Source: Paenibacillus eucommiae (GTDB lineage: Bacteria > Bacillota > Bacilli > Paenibacillales > NBRC-103111). From it: a DNA stretch of 64,000 nt. The stretch covers positions 124,001-188,000 of the forward strand of contig NZ_JAGGLB010000017.1 of the NCBI RefSeq assembly GCF_017874215.1, given 5' to 3'. Every line of letters begins with the position of its first letter. The first letter of the stretch is position 1. Position numbers and translations under genes: made by a program. The notes beneath the pieces were generated by a model. That model made no database searches and was not told where the DNA came from. It saw only the letters and a program-made list of their open reading frames with translations. Shown piece after piece: positions 33,614-41,155 of this stretch.

Positions 33614-34948
33614 TCATTCGCCGGCCTGGCGAACAGAGCCCATAAACAAAATCGAGGAAGTACGTTTATCGTGAATGGCAAAAAAGAAGGGCCGGTTGAC
33701 TTCCATCTCAAAGGATGCTGCAGGAGGCTCGGCCGAGGCTGCTTTCGCTTCAATACTGGTCACAGCAGCTGCTTCGGTTCCTTTTTCCTGAACATCGATA
33801 TAGGATTTGTGTTTAACCTCTTGGATGAACACATTATCAGATAGTGAGATCATAGCGCTGAAATCGGCTTGTTGGCGATCAAATGCGCGTTCCATACCGA
33901 GAGCTTTCAGGGTGTCATTCAAGGTTAACTCATATTCCATTTGAAAGCGGGGCAATCGCAGCTCACCCATTGCGGGCTTCATGGACCCTAGCCATGTATT
34001 CCAATTGTCAGGTGTCAACTGTTTAAGAAATTCTTCTAGTGTAGTCTCTTTATCTGGGAGAAATACAAGCATGCTGAGGTCATTTCCAACGTATGGAATT
34101 CGTACAGCTTGAAAGCCGGCACTCTCGCCGCTGCCTTCGTTCTCCAAGTAATCATATTTGCTTTTGCTAAACATCATTTGAACCTCAGACTTAGATTGAT
34201 CCGGCCCAGTAAATGTTTTGGCCTCAGTAGCTGTCTCATTAAAGGGTACGGCCCAATTGGCATTGAAATAAATTGCGTTCAATAAAAATAAAATGGCATC
34301 TCTGTCTATTGGTTTCTCGATAATCTTGTCGATCTTTCCTTCCGTATGCTTCCGTACCCAGTTGTTGATTTGGTCCGCTGCTTCGGGAGCCTGCAAATTC
34401 AAGGAATTGATTTCAGCGCGATAATAATCTTTGTTTAATTGTTTGAAATCCTTGTTGAAGCTTAAGTCTTCTTTCGCCCACAGGGAGTTGGCAATCGCTA
34501 AGCGGATTTCTTTACCGCTGTGTGTGAGCAGGTCCAACATGACCTCATAGCCATGATTTCGCTCCTTGGCATCTATTCCTTGGAGGTGCAAAACCTTCTC
34601 CATAGCTTCGAGCGTTGCCCCGCTTGCTCCATTTGCAGTCATCGCTAAAGCAGTGGCAATACTGACGGGCGACAAAAAGTCGTTCTTCGCATCAGGGTCA
34701 GCCTGGGTCTTCTGAATTTCGCGATACAAATCAAAAGCGAAGGCAAGATGTGCCTCAGAGATTCGGGAATCAAAATCCTTCACAGTGAATTTGGATAATT
34801 CTACAGCAGCGTCATTGTTTGTAATAGGGCTGACCTCGCCTTCTTTTTCATTTAATTTTGCTTTCATGGAGCCACAGCCCGTTGCGAGCAGCAGGACGGA
34901 TAGCCCTAGCATCATAATGAACCAACTGATTCCACCTGTTTTTCCCAT
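33614..34948 (-). CDS. Lipoprotein serpin (serine protease inhibitor)
   Basis: 444-residue secreted, membrane-anchored serpin. Signal peptide with lipobox LLATGC, lipidated Cys at residue 25. Serpin body: AFAFDLYREIQK, NDFLSPVSIATALAMTANGA, INNWVRKHTEGKIDKII, LLNAIYFNANWAVPF, and the C-terminal NRPFFFAIHDKRTSSILFMG. The reactive-loop hinge EKGTEAAAVTSIEAKAAS keeps the small residues needed for loop insertion, so it should be inhibitory; P1 is within the SAEPPAAS-like stretch and cannot be fixed by eye. AAAGGA lies 12 bases before ATG 34948. It sits alone; likely protects surface enzymes from host or competitor proteases (inference). Confidence 0.93.
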   Translation of the reverse strand: MGKTGGISWFIMMLGLSVLLLATGCGSMKAKLNEKEGEVSPITNNDAAVELSKFTVKDFDSRISEAHLAFAFDLYREIQKTQADPDAKNDFLSPVSIATALAMTANGASGATLEAMEKVLHLQGIDAKERNHGYEVMLDLLTHSGKEIRLAIANSLWAKEDLSFNKDFKQLNKDYYRAEINSLNLQAPEAADQINNWVRKHTEGKIDKIIEKPIDRDAILFLLNAIYFNANWAVPFNETATEAKTFTGPDQSKSEVQMMFSKSKYDYLENEGSGESAGFQAVRIPYVGNDLSMLVFLPDKETTLEEFLKQLTPDNWNTWLGSMKPAMGELRLPRFQMEYELTLNDTLKALGMERAFDRQQADFSAMISLSDNVFIQEVKHKSYIDVQEKGTEAAAVTSIEAKAASAEPPAASFEMEVNRPFFFAIHDKRTSSILFMGSVRQAGE

Positions 34949-35159
34949 GGGTTATTGTTCCTTTCTTATGCTTGGTTCTTTCATTGACGGGAACAAGGAG
35001 GGGGAAGTTGCAAAAGGGTTTGGAAAAATCCTTTATTTAGGTAAATTCACAATGGTTAGGAGTGAGAAATTAGGAGTGAGGAATGAGCTAGTGAGATGTG
35101 AGAAGTGAGAAGTGTAGGATTACCCAAATCTAACAAGAGAGAATAAGAGGATTAAAAAA
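34949..35159. other. Serpin upstream region
   Basis: About 210 bases with purine-rich, GTGAGAAGTGAGAAG-type low-complexity sequence (35060-35112). No gene seen. Confidence 0.5.
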
Positions 35160-35199
35160 AAGCAATAAGCGTAGTCCGACTTAACCGCGCTTAATGCTT
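35160..35199 (-). terminator. Terminator of the GIY-YIG gene
   Basis: AAGCAATAAGCG (35160-35171) and CGCTTAATGCTT (35188-35199), twelve pairs with one mismatch. On the minus strand the stem is followed by a run of eight T (A-run 35154-35161), 14 bases after the GIY-YIG stop. Confidence 0.8.
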
Positions 35200-35212
35200 C
35201 TGTTTGATTCAT

Positions 35213-35569
35213 TTATTTGTATAATACTTTATCTACATTATATTTTGCCTTGAATTCATTAATGATATAGGTTTCATAAATTTCTCTATGAACGGGGTCC
35301 TCAATTAGACAAACATCAATTTTAGTGACTTCGTTTCTGTTCATTTTGATCGCGGATACTGTATCTTCAAAATGTTTTTTAATTCTTGGTCTTAGCTTCC
35401 TTGCTTTGCCGACGAACAATAGTTCATCCTTGTCATTGTAAAACATAAAAATTCCACCCATATCTCTAGGAATAAGGTGAAAATCCGTAAATCCATAAAT
35501 ATTGCTTAGCTCTGGAGCATCTTGTTTGGTTATGCTAACATGTGGTGCTGGTACGGTTATGCTTATCAC
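35213..35569 (-). CDS. GIY-YIG-like nuclease domain protein
   Basis: 118-residue protein with the GIY-YIG fold as in the N-terminus of UvrC: GGIFMFYNDKDELLFVGKAR replaces GIYxxxx...YIG with GIF and FVG, followed by KLRPRIKKHF with the conserved Arg, and a late Glu region (VHREIYETYIINEFKAKYN) that would hold the catalytic Glu and Asn. Start GTG 35569 with GAGGAAG upstream. Stand-alone members of this kind are common in Bacillales; nuclease activity is untested and the two substituted aromatic positions leave doubt. Confidence 0.85.
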   Translation of the reverse strand: MISITVPAPHVSITKQDAPELSNIYGFTDFHLIPRDMGGIFMFYNDKDELLFVGKARKLRPRIKKHFEDTVSAIKMNRNEVTKIDVCLIEDPVHREIYETYIINEFKAKYNVDKVLYK

Positions 35570-35807
35570 TTTAGCTCACTTCCTCTTTCCATATAGGAGT
35601 AAATACTATCACAAATTCATGCGTAAAACCACCAGTAAAACTACCTTTGGAATAGGCAGCTTTAACATTCGCTTAGGGGCGCAAGGGGCTGCGCGGATCA
35701 TAATTACGGACACTGTACCCCCTATTTGGATAAAAAGGAGCCTATTTCCCCAGCCTGGTGATTAACCTAAATGTTTATTTCCAATACGCTCAACCTGCTA
35801 TGGGAAC

Positions 35808-35835
35808 AAAAAAGATGTAAAAGTACATCATTTTT
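35808..35835 (+). terminator. Hairpin with T-run
   Basis: AAAAAAGATGTA, loop AAAG, TACATCATTTTT: twelve positions with one mismatch. Looks like a terminator but no plus-strand gene ends nearby. Confidence 0.4.
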
Positions 35836-35857
35836 GGACCTGAAAGAACCCGCCAAA

Positions 35858-35996
35858 GGTAATTCCTGCAAATCTGCAGGATTTTAGGCGACTTTTGTCC
35901 GTTTGAGCGCTCCAAGTGACTATTTTCCTGCACAATTGCAGCAATTCTCGGTCCATACCCGATTTAAGGTGAAAAATCCTGCACTTTCGTAGGTTT
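35858..35996. repeat. Triplet of CCTGCA palindromes
   Basis: CCTGCA-AATC-TGCAGG (perfect, near 35867), CTGCA-CAAT-TGCAG and CCTGCA-CTTTC-GTAGG (diverged), spaced about 50-60 bases apart, each flanked by TTTT/AAAA. Another family of intergenic palindromic repeats, distinct from the TTAACGATG type. Confidence 0.65.
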
Positions 35997-36074
35997 TACT
36001 TCCGGTATATACTTTATATAGAAGAAAGATTTGAGCAAATGAGATGTTATTCATGCAAAGGAGGGGGAAGAAGT

Positions 36075-36665
36075 ATAGAACCGGAGAATCAGCTCCATGG
36101 CTCACTGTTAAAACGATTCAGCGACGATATTCCCGATACGGAGTGGCAGTGGTTTTTAACGCAATTGCAAAGGCAAAAGCTAGGTAAAAATGATTATTTC
36201 ATTCGTTCGGGAGAGCATGCGCGATCCATTGCTTTTTGTGTGGAGGGGCTGTTCAGATTTTATTATGACTCGGAACAGGGGAAAGAAGTCAATAAAAGTT
36301 TTTGTGGCAGGGGGGAATTCGTGGCCGCTTTCAGCGCGCTTTTGCTTAAGGTGCCATCCTCCTTGCATATTCAGGCGTTGGAAGACAGCGATCTGCTGAT
36401 TGTATCCTATGATGTTTTTGTATCGCTGTATGAAAGACATATTTGCTGGGAGCGCCTCAAAAATAGGCTGGTGGAAAAGCTATTCATCAAGAAAGAGCAG
36501 CGTGAAAAGGAGCTTCTTCTTTGCTCGGCAGAACAACGGTATCATATATTTGTGGAGGAATATCCTGAGCTGCATGAGCGAATTCCACAGTATCACATTG
36601 CTTCCTACCTCGGTATTACACCAGTTGCTTTAAGCCGAATTCGCCGCCGTATGAACCTGGGTTAA
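36075..36665 (+). CDS. Crp/Fnr-family transcription regulator
   Basis: Regulator with an N-terminal cyclic-nucleotide-type sensor (KNDYFIRSGEHARSIAFCVEG then FYYDSEQGKEVNKSF) and a C-terminal helix-turn-helix (PQYHIASYLGITPVALSRIR). It resembles the Crp/Fnr members of Firmicutes that lack the full cAMP-binding residues. Start uncertain: a strong AAGGAGGGGG (36058-36067) is followed 7 bases later by ATA 36075, not ATG; the first in-frame ATG is 36039, upstream of the ribosome site and without its own. If ATA is used the protein has 196 residues, otherwise 208. It is followed by an SDR gene after about 60 bp, likely its partner. Confidence 0.8.
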   Translation: MEPENQLHGSLLKRFSDDIPDTEWQWFLTQLQRQKLGKNDYFIRSGEHARSIAFCVEGLFRFYYDSEQGKEVNKSFCGRGEFVAAFSALLLKVPSSLHIQALEDSDLLIVSYDVFVSLYERHICWERLKNRLVEKLFIKKEQREKELLLCSAEQRYHIFVEEYPELHERIPQYHIASYLGITPVALSRIRRRMNLG

Positions 36666-36727
36666 TGAGAAGAGGAGCCCTTTGCCTTATAGTTGTGACA
36701 TATTCAACTTTAGGGGGAGAGACGGCG

Positions 36728-37456
36728 ATGAGAACTTCAGGTCAAACGATATTAATTACAGGCGGGTCTGCAGGAATAGGATTAGCGCTAAGCAAAAGAT
36801 TCATAACGAGCGGGAACCGGGTTATCGTTGTGGGACGGGATCCGCACAAATTAGTTCGTTTAAAACAGGATTTTCCGCAAATCGAAACCATCACCTGCGA
36901 GCTTGGCAACAGAGTACAGCGCCAGCAGCTTGTCCAGACTCTCAAGAATCAATATTCCGATTTGAGTGTAGTTATTAACAATGCGGGCGTTCAGTACAAT
37001 TACTCTTTTCTTGAGGAACAGGATCCGAAAATTATTGAGGAAATTGAAATCAATCTGACTGCCCCTATCGAGCTGTGCTACAAGCTGCTCCCTATGCTTA
37101 AAGCAAAGGAGGAGGCAGCTATAGTTAATATTTCATCTGGATTAGCGCTGGTCCCCAAAACCTCTGCAGCTGTGTATTGCGGGACTAAAGCCGGACTTCA
37201 TCTGTTTAGTAAGGTGTTCCGCAACCAGTTGGAAGGCACTTCTGTGCGTGTGTTTGAAGTGCTCCCGGCAGTTGTTGATACCGAAATGACGCGGGGAAGA
37301 GGGACGAACAAAATGTCCCCAGACCAGCTTGTCGATGAATTTATGCCTGCTTTTGCGAAAAACCAGTACGAAATTTCGATTGGAAAAGTGAAGCTGCTTA
37401 AATGGATGCTGCGGATTGCTCCGGGCTTCGCGGACCGCCTGTTTAAGCGGTCTTGA
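36728..37456 (+). CDS. Short-chain dehydrogenase/reductase (DltE-like)
   Basis: 242-residue SDR. Cofactor motif TGGSAGIGLALS at about residues 11-22, NNAGVQYN, catalytic Ser in NISSGLALV, Tyr and Lys in VYCGTKAGLH. The overall pattern is that of DltE/YvaG-like membrane-lipid-associated SDRs. AGGGGGAG at 36713-36720 supports ATG 36728; a frame extension back to 36665 overlaps the regulator and has no ribosome site. Probably co-transcribed with the Crp/Fnr gene. Substrate unknown. Confidence 0.9.
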   Translation: MRTSGQTILITGGSAGIGLALSKRFITSGNRVIVVGRDPHKLVRLKQDFPQIETITCELGNRVQRQQLVQTLKNQYSDLSVVINNAGVQYNYSFLEEQDPKIIEEIEINLTAPIELCYKLLPMLKAKEEAAIVNISSGLALVPKTSAAVYCGTKAGLHLFSKVFRNQLEGTSVRVFEVLPAVVDTEMTRGRGTNKMSPDQLVDEFMPAFAKNQYEISIGKVKLLKWMLRIAPGFADRLFKRS

Positions 37457-37512
37457 ATTAAGATTACACAATCGCAGGTTCTCTCGCTCTATAGCGAATT
37501 TCCTCATTCAAA

Positions 37513-37541
37513 TTGAAAGTTAAAAGCACATGACATATAAT
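37513..37541 (+). promoter_or_regulatory. Strong sigma-A promoter of the ketosynthase operon
   Basis: TTGAAA (37513-37518), a 17-base spacer, TATAAT (37536-37541). A second TATAAT-like box (GATATAAT, 37548-37555) follows. The leader to the first start codon is about 140 bases. Confidence 0.8.
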
Positions 37542-37611
37542 AAAAATGATATAATCTATCTATAAATTGTTAGCTTAATAACATTATTGGTTAATAACTT
37601 ATAACTAGGAT

Positions 37612-37637
37612 CCGCATGACGTGCTCGTGCGGGTTTT
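37612..37637 (+). terminator. Attenuator-like terminator in the leader of the ketosynthase operon
   Basis: CCGCATGA (37612-37619), loop CGTGC, TCGTGCGG (37625-37632), eight pairs with one G-T, then GTTTTT. It lies between the promoter at 37513 and the first gene at 37691, so most transcripts would end here unless the hairpin is prevented. The leader also has two TTAATAAC copies (37575-37582 and 37591-37598) that could form alternative structures. Confidence 0.7.
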
Positions 37638-37690
37638 TAATTTCCCCCGCTACTACTAGGGGTTCCTCACTAGAGTTGGAGGCTGACAGC

Positions 37691-38689
37691 ATGTTTATAC
37701 GCAAAGTGAAAATAGCAGGAACAGGCATAGGGTTACCAAAAACGAAGATTAGTGATAGAGAGATGGATCATAGATTAGGCTTGCGGGAAGGCTGGGTTCG
37801 AAAAAAATCAAGCGTGGTTTCACGATATTTCATAGAGCATGAGACAGCATCGCAGCTAGGGGCCAAGGCAGCGTATGCAGCGCTTGAAGCCGCTGGTTTA
37901 ACTTTTAAAGATATGGATTGTCTCGTGTGTGCAAGCGGAACGATGGAGCAGCCGATTCCTTGTACAGCCTCTCTGATTCAAGAAGCGATGGGAGAGGGAG
38001 AGTCAGGCGTTCCATCTTTTGACATTAATTCAACCTGCCTTAGCTTTGTCACCGGCCTGGATGTTATGTCCTATATGGTTGATGCCGGGAGATATCGCCG
38101 TGTGCTGCTGGTTTCAACAGAGGTCGCCTCCAAAGGGCTGAATTGGAAGCAGAAGGAAAGCGCCGCTTTATTCGGTGACGGGGCAGCGGCGGCTGTTATT
38201 GAACAGGCCGGTGCCCGCGAGTCCTCGCGAATTCTCCACGCAGCAATGGAAACTTATAGCGTAGGAGCCAGGCTCTCGGAAATACGTGGTGGCGGAAGCC
38301 GCTTGCATGCTAGTGAATACAGCGAGGAAAGAGCGGATGACTATTTGTTCGATATGCAGGGGGAGGCCATTTTCCGGATGGCGTCAAAGCTGCTGCCTGG
38401 TTTTTTGAACAAGATTCTTGAGGCAACCGGGACGGATATTCGCGATTTTAAGCTCGTAATTCCCCATCAAGGCAGCGCATTGGCGATGAAGCTGCTAAGC
38501 AGGAAGCTGGGTATCTCGGAAGAACAGCTTATGTTTACTACACCAGAGTACGGAAATACGATAGCTTCATCCATTCCCATTGGCCTGCACGAAGCGATTA
38601 GGCAGCAAAGAATCGAGCGGGGCGATCGTGTCCTCTTGCTCGGTACTTCGGCCGGGTTATCGTTGGGAGGCGTAGTGCTTGATTATTGA
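37691..38689 (+). CDS. KAS III-like (FabH/OleA-type) ketosynthase
   Basis: 332-residue thiolase-fold condensing enzyme. Catalytic triad visible as Cys116 (INSTCLSF), His259 (VIPHQGSA) and Asn289 (EYGNTIASS), aligning with Cys112, His244 and Asn274 of E. coli FabH. N-terminal VKIAGTGIGLP and LFGDGAAAAVIEQ are family-typical. Start ATG 37691 has GGAGG 8 bases upstream. As first gene of the overlapping operon it likely does a decarboxylative or Claisen-type condensation of two acyl units to make the carbon skeleton of a small product. The housekeeping FabH should be elsewhere; this one has partner genes not used in fatty acid synthesis. Confidence 0.9.
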   Translation: MFIRKVKIAGTGIGLPKTKISDREMDHRLGLREGWVRKKSSVVSRYFIEHETASQLGAKAAYAALEAAGLTFKDMDCLVCASGTMEQPIPCTASLIQEAMGEGESGVPSFDINSTCLSFVTGLDVMSYMVDAGRYRRVLLVSTEVASKGLNWKQKESAALFGDGAAAAVIEQAGARESSRILHAAMETYSVGARLSEIRGGGSRLHASEYSEERADDYLFDMQGEAIFRMASKLLPGFLNKILEATGTDIRDFKLVIPHQGSALAMKLLSRKLGISEEQLMFTTPEYGNTIASSIPIGLHEAIRQQRIERGDRVLLLGTSAGLSLGGVVLDY

Positions 38690-40160
38690 GCCAGGCATGG
38701 CAGCGGCGGGCACTTCAAGCAGCCCAAGCAGCCGTGAGCGCGAGGCTGCTGGCAGCAGGAAGGTGCTTATCACCGGCGGCAGGGCGCCGGCTGCACTGGA
38801 GCTGGCGCGGCTGATCGCCGCTGCGGGCTGGCAGGTATATGCTGCGGAGAGCGCAGCCCATCACCTGTGCCGCGTATCGCGGGCGGTCACCCGCAGCTTT
38901 GCCGTGCCAAGTCCGGCCAAGGACGTGGCCGGCTTTGTTGCTGCGCTCGCGGACATTGTGCAGCGGGAAGGCATCGAGCTGCTGATTCCGACGTGCGAGG
39001 AAATCTTTTATGTGTCGGCAGGACTGGAGCGGCTTGGCCGCTTGTGCCAGGTGTTTGCCCCGCCGCTGCAGCAGCTGCGGATGCTGCACAGCAAGTGGGA
39101 GTTCATCCGCCGTGCGGAGGAGCTGGGGCTTACGGTGCCTGCAACGAGGCTGATCCGTTCTCCGCAGGAGTGGGCCGAGGTGGCCGCGGCTGGAACGGCG
39201 ACGAAGGTAAAGGCAATGGCCAAGGATTCAGGGACGACTGCGAAGGCAATGGAGACATTGGCAGTAGAGGAAGCGGCAATGGAGGCAGCCGTGGCAGCTG
39301 ATGCTGAAACTGGCAGAGCAGCTTCGTTCGAGGGCGGATATGTGTTAAAGCCGGAGTTTTCAAGGTTTGCTTCGAAGGTCCGGTTTATGAATAAGGATAC
39401 GAAGACAAAACGGAAGCCGATGTTGAAGTTGAAATCGAAGTCGAAGTCGAAGTCGAATCCTCTGCTGGACGGCCTGCCCGAGGCAGAATTTTCATGGGTG
39501 GCGCAGCAGTTTGTACGGGGACGAAGCATCTGCACGTACAGTGTTGTTCAGGATGGCCAGCTTGCTGCTCATGCGGCTTACGAAACCAAGTATTCTGCTG
39601 GTGGAGGCGCGTGTATTTATTTTGAACCGCTTTTTCACCAGCAGGTGCTGGATTGGGTCAGACGGTTTGTCCAGATGGAGCGGTTTACCGGACAAATTGC
39701 CTTTGATTTCATCGAGACGGAGGAAGGTCAGGTTTATGCCATTGAATGCAATCCCCGGGCTACAAGCGGGATTCATCTGTTTCGCCCAGAGGATGGGCTG
39801 GCTCAAGCATTTATGCAGTCCGGTATGTCAGATGGATCTGATGTGTATGATCGGTTTGAGTCTGCCAAGCCTGACAAGGTTGCTAAAGACTTCATCGAGC
39901 CGCAGCCAGGCATCCGGAGAATGTTATCACTGCCGATGCTGGCCTACGGGATGAGCGGGATCCGTTCTTGGCGGGAGCTGCTGCAGCGGGTCAAACAGTA
40001 CGCGGCTGCCCAGGATGCTGTTTTTCGCTGGAACGATCCGCGACCTTGCTTCGAGCAGCTTTTGATGCTTCGGGAGCTCTGGAAAATAGCTTCATCGAAA
40101 AGAATAACCTTGATGGAAGCCTCCACGTTGGACATCGAATGGAATGGAGAGCCGTTATGA
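38679..40160 (+). CDS. ATP-grasp ligase with low-complexity insertions
   Basis: 493-residue ATP-grasp protein, which would join a carboxylate to an amine or other nucleophile with ATP. N-terminal pre-ATP-grasp domain (KVLITGGRAPAALELARLIAAAG), then LLIPTCEEIFYV, HSKWEFIRRAEELGL, the lysine-strand YVLKPEFSRFASK, WVAQQFVRGRSICTYS and the metal-binding AFDFIETEEG with ECNPRATSGIH. TTG 38679 is chosen because GGAGG lies 8 bases upstream inside the ketosynthase; overlap 11 bases. Two odd insertions: an Ala/Lys/Met/Glu-rich stretch at about 170-213 and (K-S)n at about 245-262, the latter from a GAAGTC microsatellite. It resembles carbamoyl-phosphate-like/BioC-type natural-product ligases in general layout only. 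Confidence 0.88.
   Translation: MIIEPGMAAAGTSSSPSSREREAAGSRKVLITGGRAPAALELARLIAAAGWQVYAAESAAHHLCRVSRAVTRSFAVPSPAKDVAGFVAALADIVQREGIELLIPTCEEIFYVSAGLERLGRLCQVFAPPLQQLRMLHSKWEFIRRAEELGLTVPATRLIRSPQEWAEVAAAGTATKVKAMAKDSGTTAKAMETLAVEEAAMEAAVAADAETGRAASFEGGYVLKPEFSRFASKVRFMNKDTKTKRKPMLKLKSKSKSKSNPLLDGLPEAEFSWVAQQFVRGRSICTYSVVQDGQLAAHAAYETKYSAGGGACIYFEPLFHQQVLDWVRRFVQMERFTGQIAFDFIETEEGQVYAIECNPRATSGIHLFRPEDGLAQAFMQSGMSDGSDVYDRFESAKPDKVAKDFIEPQPGIRRMLSLPMLAYGMSGIRSWRELLQRVKQYAAAQDAVFRWNDPRPCFEQLLMLRELWKIASSKRITLMEASTLDIEWNGEPL
39425..39458 (+). repeat. GAAGTC hexanucleotide microsatellite in the ATP-grasp gene
   Basis: Five or so units of GAAGTC/GAAATC/GAAGTT in a row, encoding alternating Lys-Ser/Lys-Leu. 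In frame, so length change would alter the protein by two residues per unit. Confidence 0.85.
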
Positions 40161-41155
40161 AAGCATTAGTTACCGGAGGGACAGGGTTCCTGGGCCAGCG
40201 GTTAGCAATAAGGCTGCAGCAGGCAGGCTGGGACGTTACCGCAATGGGGAGACAGGCTGCTATCGGAAATAAGCTGGAGACAGCAGGTATTCATTTTTTA
40301 CAAGTGGATTTGAGAGACAAGGAAGGCATAGCTGCGGCTTGTGCCGGGCAGAATGCTGTCTTTCACTGCGGCGGATTATCAGCGCCATGGGGAGCGTACC
40401 GTTCCTTCTATGAGAGCAATGTTATAGGAACAGAGCATGTTATTGCAGGCTGTATACGCCATCAAGTGGAGCGTCTTGTTCATGTATCCTCACCAAGCGT
40501 GTATTTCCGCACTGCCCATCGGTTGAATGTGCATGAATCGGCTCAACTTCCCAGCAGGCAGGCAAGTTCTTATGCGGCTACCAAAAGATTGGCCGAGATC
40601 GCGGTACAGCGGGCTTGTGCCGAAGGGCTGCAGGGTGTCATGATCCGGCCGCGGGCCATTTTTGGACCGGGAGATACCTCTTTGGTACCGAGACTGATTC
40701 AAGCTAACGCCACACGGGGAATTCCCCTGATTAGCGGTGGCAGTGCGCTTATTGATTTGACTTACGTAGAAAATGTCGTGGATGCGCTGCTGCTTTGCCA
40801 GAGCGCACCTGCTTATATAGTTGGGCGTATGTATAATATTTCAAATGACGAACCCATGTCTTTTGCAGAAGCTGTGAGCAGGCTGTTTGGCAAGCTGGGT
40901 ATACCGGTTCATGCCAAGCGGCTGCCTTTTGCCGCTGCATATGGAGCAGCAGCAGCTATGGAGCTTGCAGCTAAGGTATTGCCTGGTGATCGGGAGCCCT
41001 TGCTGACCCGGGCAATGACCGGGATGCTTGGGCGCAGCCAGACACTGGACATTCGTGCTGCACGTGAAGAGCTGGGCTATACGCCGCAGGTTAGCGTTGA
41101 GGCGGGAATGGATGCCTATGCCCAGTGGTGGAAGATGGAGAGGAAGGCACAATGA
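40157..41155 (+). CDS. NAD-dependent epimerase/dehydrogenase (3-beta-HSD/OleD-like)
   Basis: 332-residue extended SDR. Rossmann motif VTGGTGFLGQRLA at residues 4-16, HCGGLSAPWGAY, VHVSSPSVYF, catalytic Tyr and Lys in SSYAATKRLAE, and MIRPRAIFGPGD. The pattern with G-G-L-S-A-P-W-G fits the 3-beta-hydroxysteroid dehydrogenase/OleD group that reduces beta-keto acids. ATG 40157 overlaps the ligase stop by 4 bases (ATGA). It would reduce the beta-keto product of the ketosynthase (inference). Confidence 0.9.
   Translation: MKALVTGGTGFLGQRLAIRLQQAGWDVTAMGRQAAIGNKLETAGIHFLQVDLRDKEGIAAACAGQNAVFHCGGLSAPWGAYRSFYESNVIGTEHVIAGCIRHQVERLVHVSSPSVYFRTAHRLNVHESAQLPSRQASSYAATKRLAEIAVQRACAEGLQGVMIRPRAIFGPGDTSLVPRLIQANATRGIPLISGGSALIDLTYVENVVDALLLCQSAPAYIVGRMYNISNDEPMSFAEAVSRLFGKLGIPVHAKRLPFAAAYGAAAAMELAAKVLPGDREPLLTRAMTGMLGRSQTLDIRAAREELGYTPQVSVEAGMDAYAQWWKMERKAQ

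Larger units (their letters stand above)
35570..36038. other. Intergenic region with hairpins and CCTGCA repeats
   Basis: About 470 bases without a convincing gene. Contains a hairpin GATGTA-AAAG-TACATC (35814-35829) with T5 after it, and three CCTGCA palindromes (35858-35996). The 35680-35760 part resembles the repeat-rich spacers seen elsewhere in the window. Confidence 0.6.

Noticed and set aside
39008..39535. 175-codon minus-strand frame inside the ATP-grasp gene
   Set aside because: Generated by the low-complexity Lys/Ser and Ala-rich repeats on the other strand.
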